A DNA stretch of 5,614 nucleotides from Waddliaceae bacterium (GTDB lineage: Bacteria; Chlamydiota; Chlamydiia; Chlamydiales; SLFE01). The stretch spans positions 1 through 5,614 of the forward strand of contig SLFE01000110.1 in NCBI GenBank assembly GCA_007124415.1, read 5' to 3'. The stretch's first letter is position 1. Each line of letters begins with the position of its first letter. The notes below the pieces were generated by a model. It saw only the letters and a program-made list of their open reading frames with translations, made no database searches and was not told the DNA's origin. Position numbers and translations under genes: made by a program. Below are positions 5,479 to 5,614 of this stretch, piece after piece.

Positions 5479-5614
5479 ATGGACGAGATTATTAAAGATT
5501 TTTTTCTTTACCTGACTGCCGAAAAAGGGCTTTCGCTCAATACTACCCAGGCCTACCGCAGCGACCTTGCAAAGTTTTGCGATTATTTAATCGGAAACGG
5601 CATCGGCGATTTCA
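5479..5614 (+). CDS. xerD: XerC/XerD-type tyrosine recombinase, N-terminal end only (cut by the window)
   Basis: The first 45 codons of a tyrosine recombinase run off the right edge. They cover the start of the core-binding (SAM-like) domain: FFLYLTAEKGLSLNT (8-22), AYRSDL (25-30) and KFCDYL (32-37), the usual 'FLxYLxxEKGLSxNTxxAYRxDLxxF' layout of XerC and XerD. These proteins act as a pair at the dif site near the replication terminus to resolve chromosome dimers. The catalytic R-K-H-R-H/W-Y residues lie outside the window, so activity cannot be judged. The close match to the generic Xer pattern and the housekeeping context favour a chromosomal Xer over a phage or transposon integrase. XerD rather than XerC is my best guess from the N-terminus and is not certain. 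The start follows the AGAGG site six bases after the yacG stop. Confidence 0.85.
   Translation, partial: MDEIIKDFFLYLTAEKGLSLNTTQAYRSDLAKFCDYLIGNGIGDF

Noticed and set aside
1..5614. CRISPR arrays, tRNA or rRNA genes, insertion sequences, toxin-antitoxin pairs, att sites
   Set aside because: I read both strands for these and saw no repeat-spacer pattern, cloverleaf, terminal inverted repeats with transposase, or duplicated att-like sequence. The Xer fragment fits a chromosomal recombinase better than an integrase.

Overview
The window looks like chromosomal DNA from a member of the Chlamydiota, most likely an environmental (amoeba-associated, Parachlamydia-like) lineage rather than Chlamydia itself. 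The main grounds are a glucose-6-phosphate isomerase and a TrmB tRNA methyltransferase whose sequence blocks match my memory of the chlamydial branches (Pgi: NPLDLT-like start region, 'IEGFPSEERSVLHTA', 'NPNKQFEGNRPS'; TrmB: an MKP-type N-terminus and an 'EYCSGNG' methyl-donor loop). One small gene also resembles a protein family I associate with the Planctomycetes-Verrucomicrobia-Chlamydiae group. No database search was possible, so this placement is inference.

All seven genes lie on the + strand and are tightly packed. From left to right they are: the 3' part of a serine carboxypeptidase-like (S10) peptidase (2-1324); trmB (1358-2050); a 324-residue protein of unknown function overlapping trmB by ATGA (2047-3021); pgi (3101-4705); a small acidic protein of unknown function (4740-5267); a YacG-type zinc protein overlapping its end (5233-5472); and the 5' end of a XerC/XerD-type tyrosine recombinase (5479 to the window edge). 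There is no gap over 100 bases, no RNA gene, no CRISPR array and no mobile element.

The genes appear to form three transcription units: trmB plus the unknown protein, pgi, and the small acidic protein-yacG-xer group. This rests on promoter-like sequences before trmB, pgi and the small acidic gene, and on overlaps or very short gaps inside the groups. They are mostly housekeeping genes: tRNA modification, entry of glucose-6-phosphate into glycolysis, a small zinc protein and chromosome dimer resolution. The peptidase is the most accessory-looking gene.

The most unusual signals are regulatory. Both trmB and the small acidic gene lack a Shine-Dalgarno sequence. Each has a well-spaced -35/-10 pair whose -10 box ends only 7-8 bases before the ATG and whose -35 box overlaps the stop codon of the gene before it. 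This architecture predicts leaderless mRNAs. The start codon of the small acidic gene also sits in the loop of a perfect 11-bp inverted repeat. I found no clear new defence, mobile or biosynthetic system.
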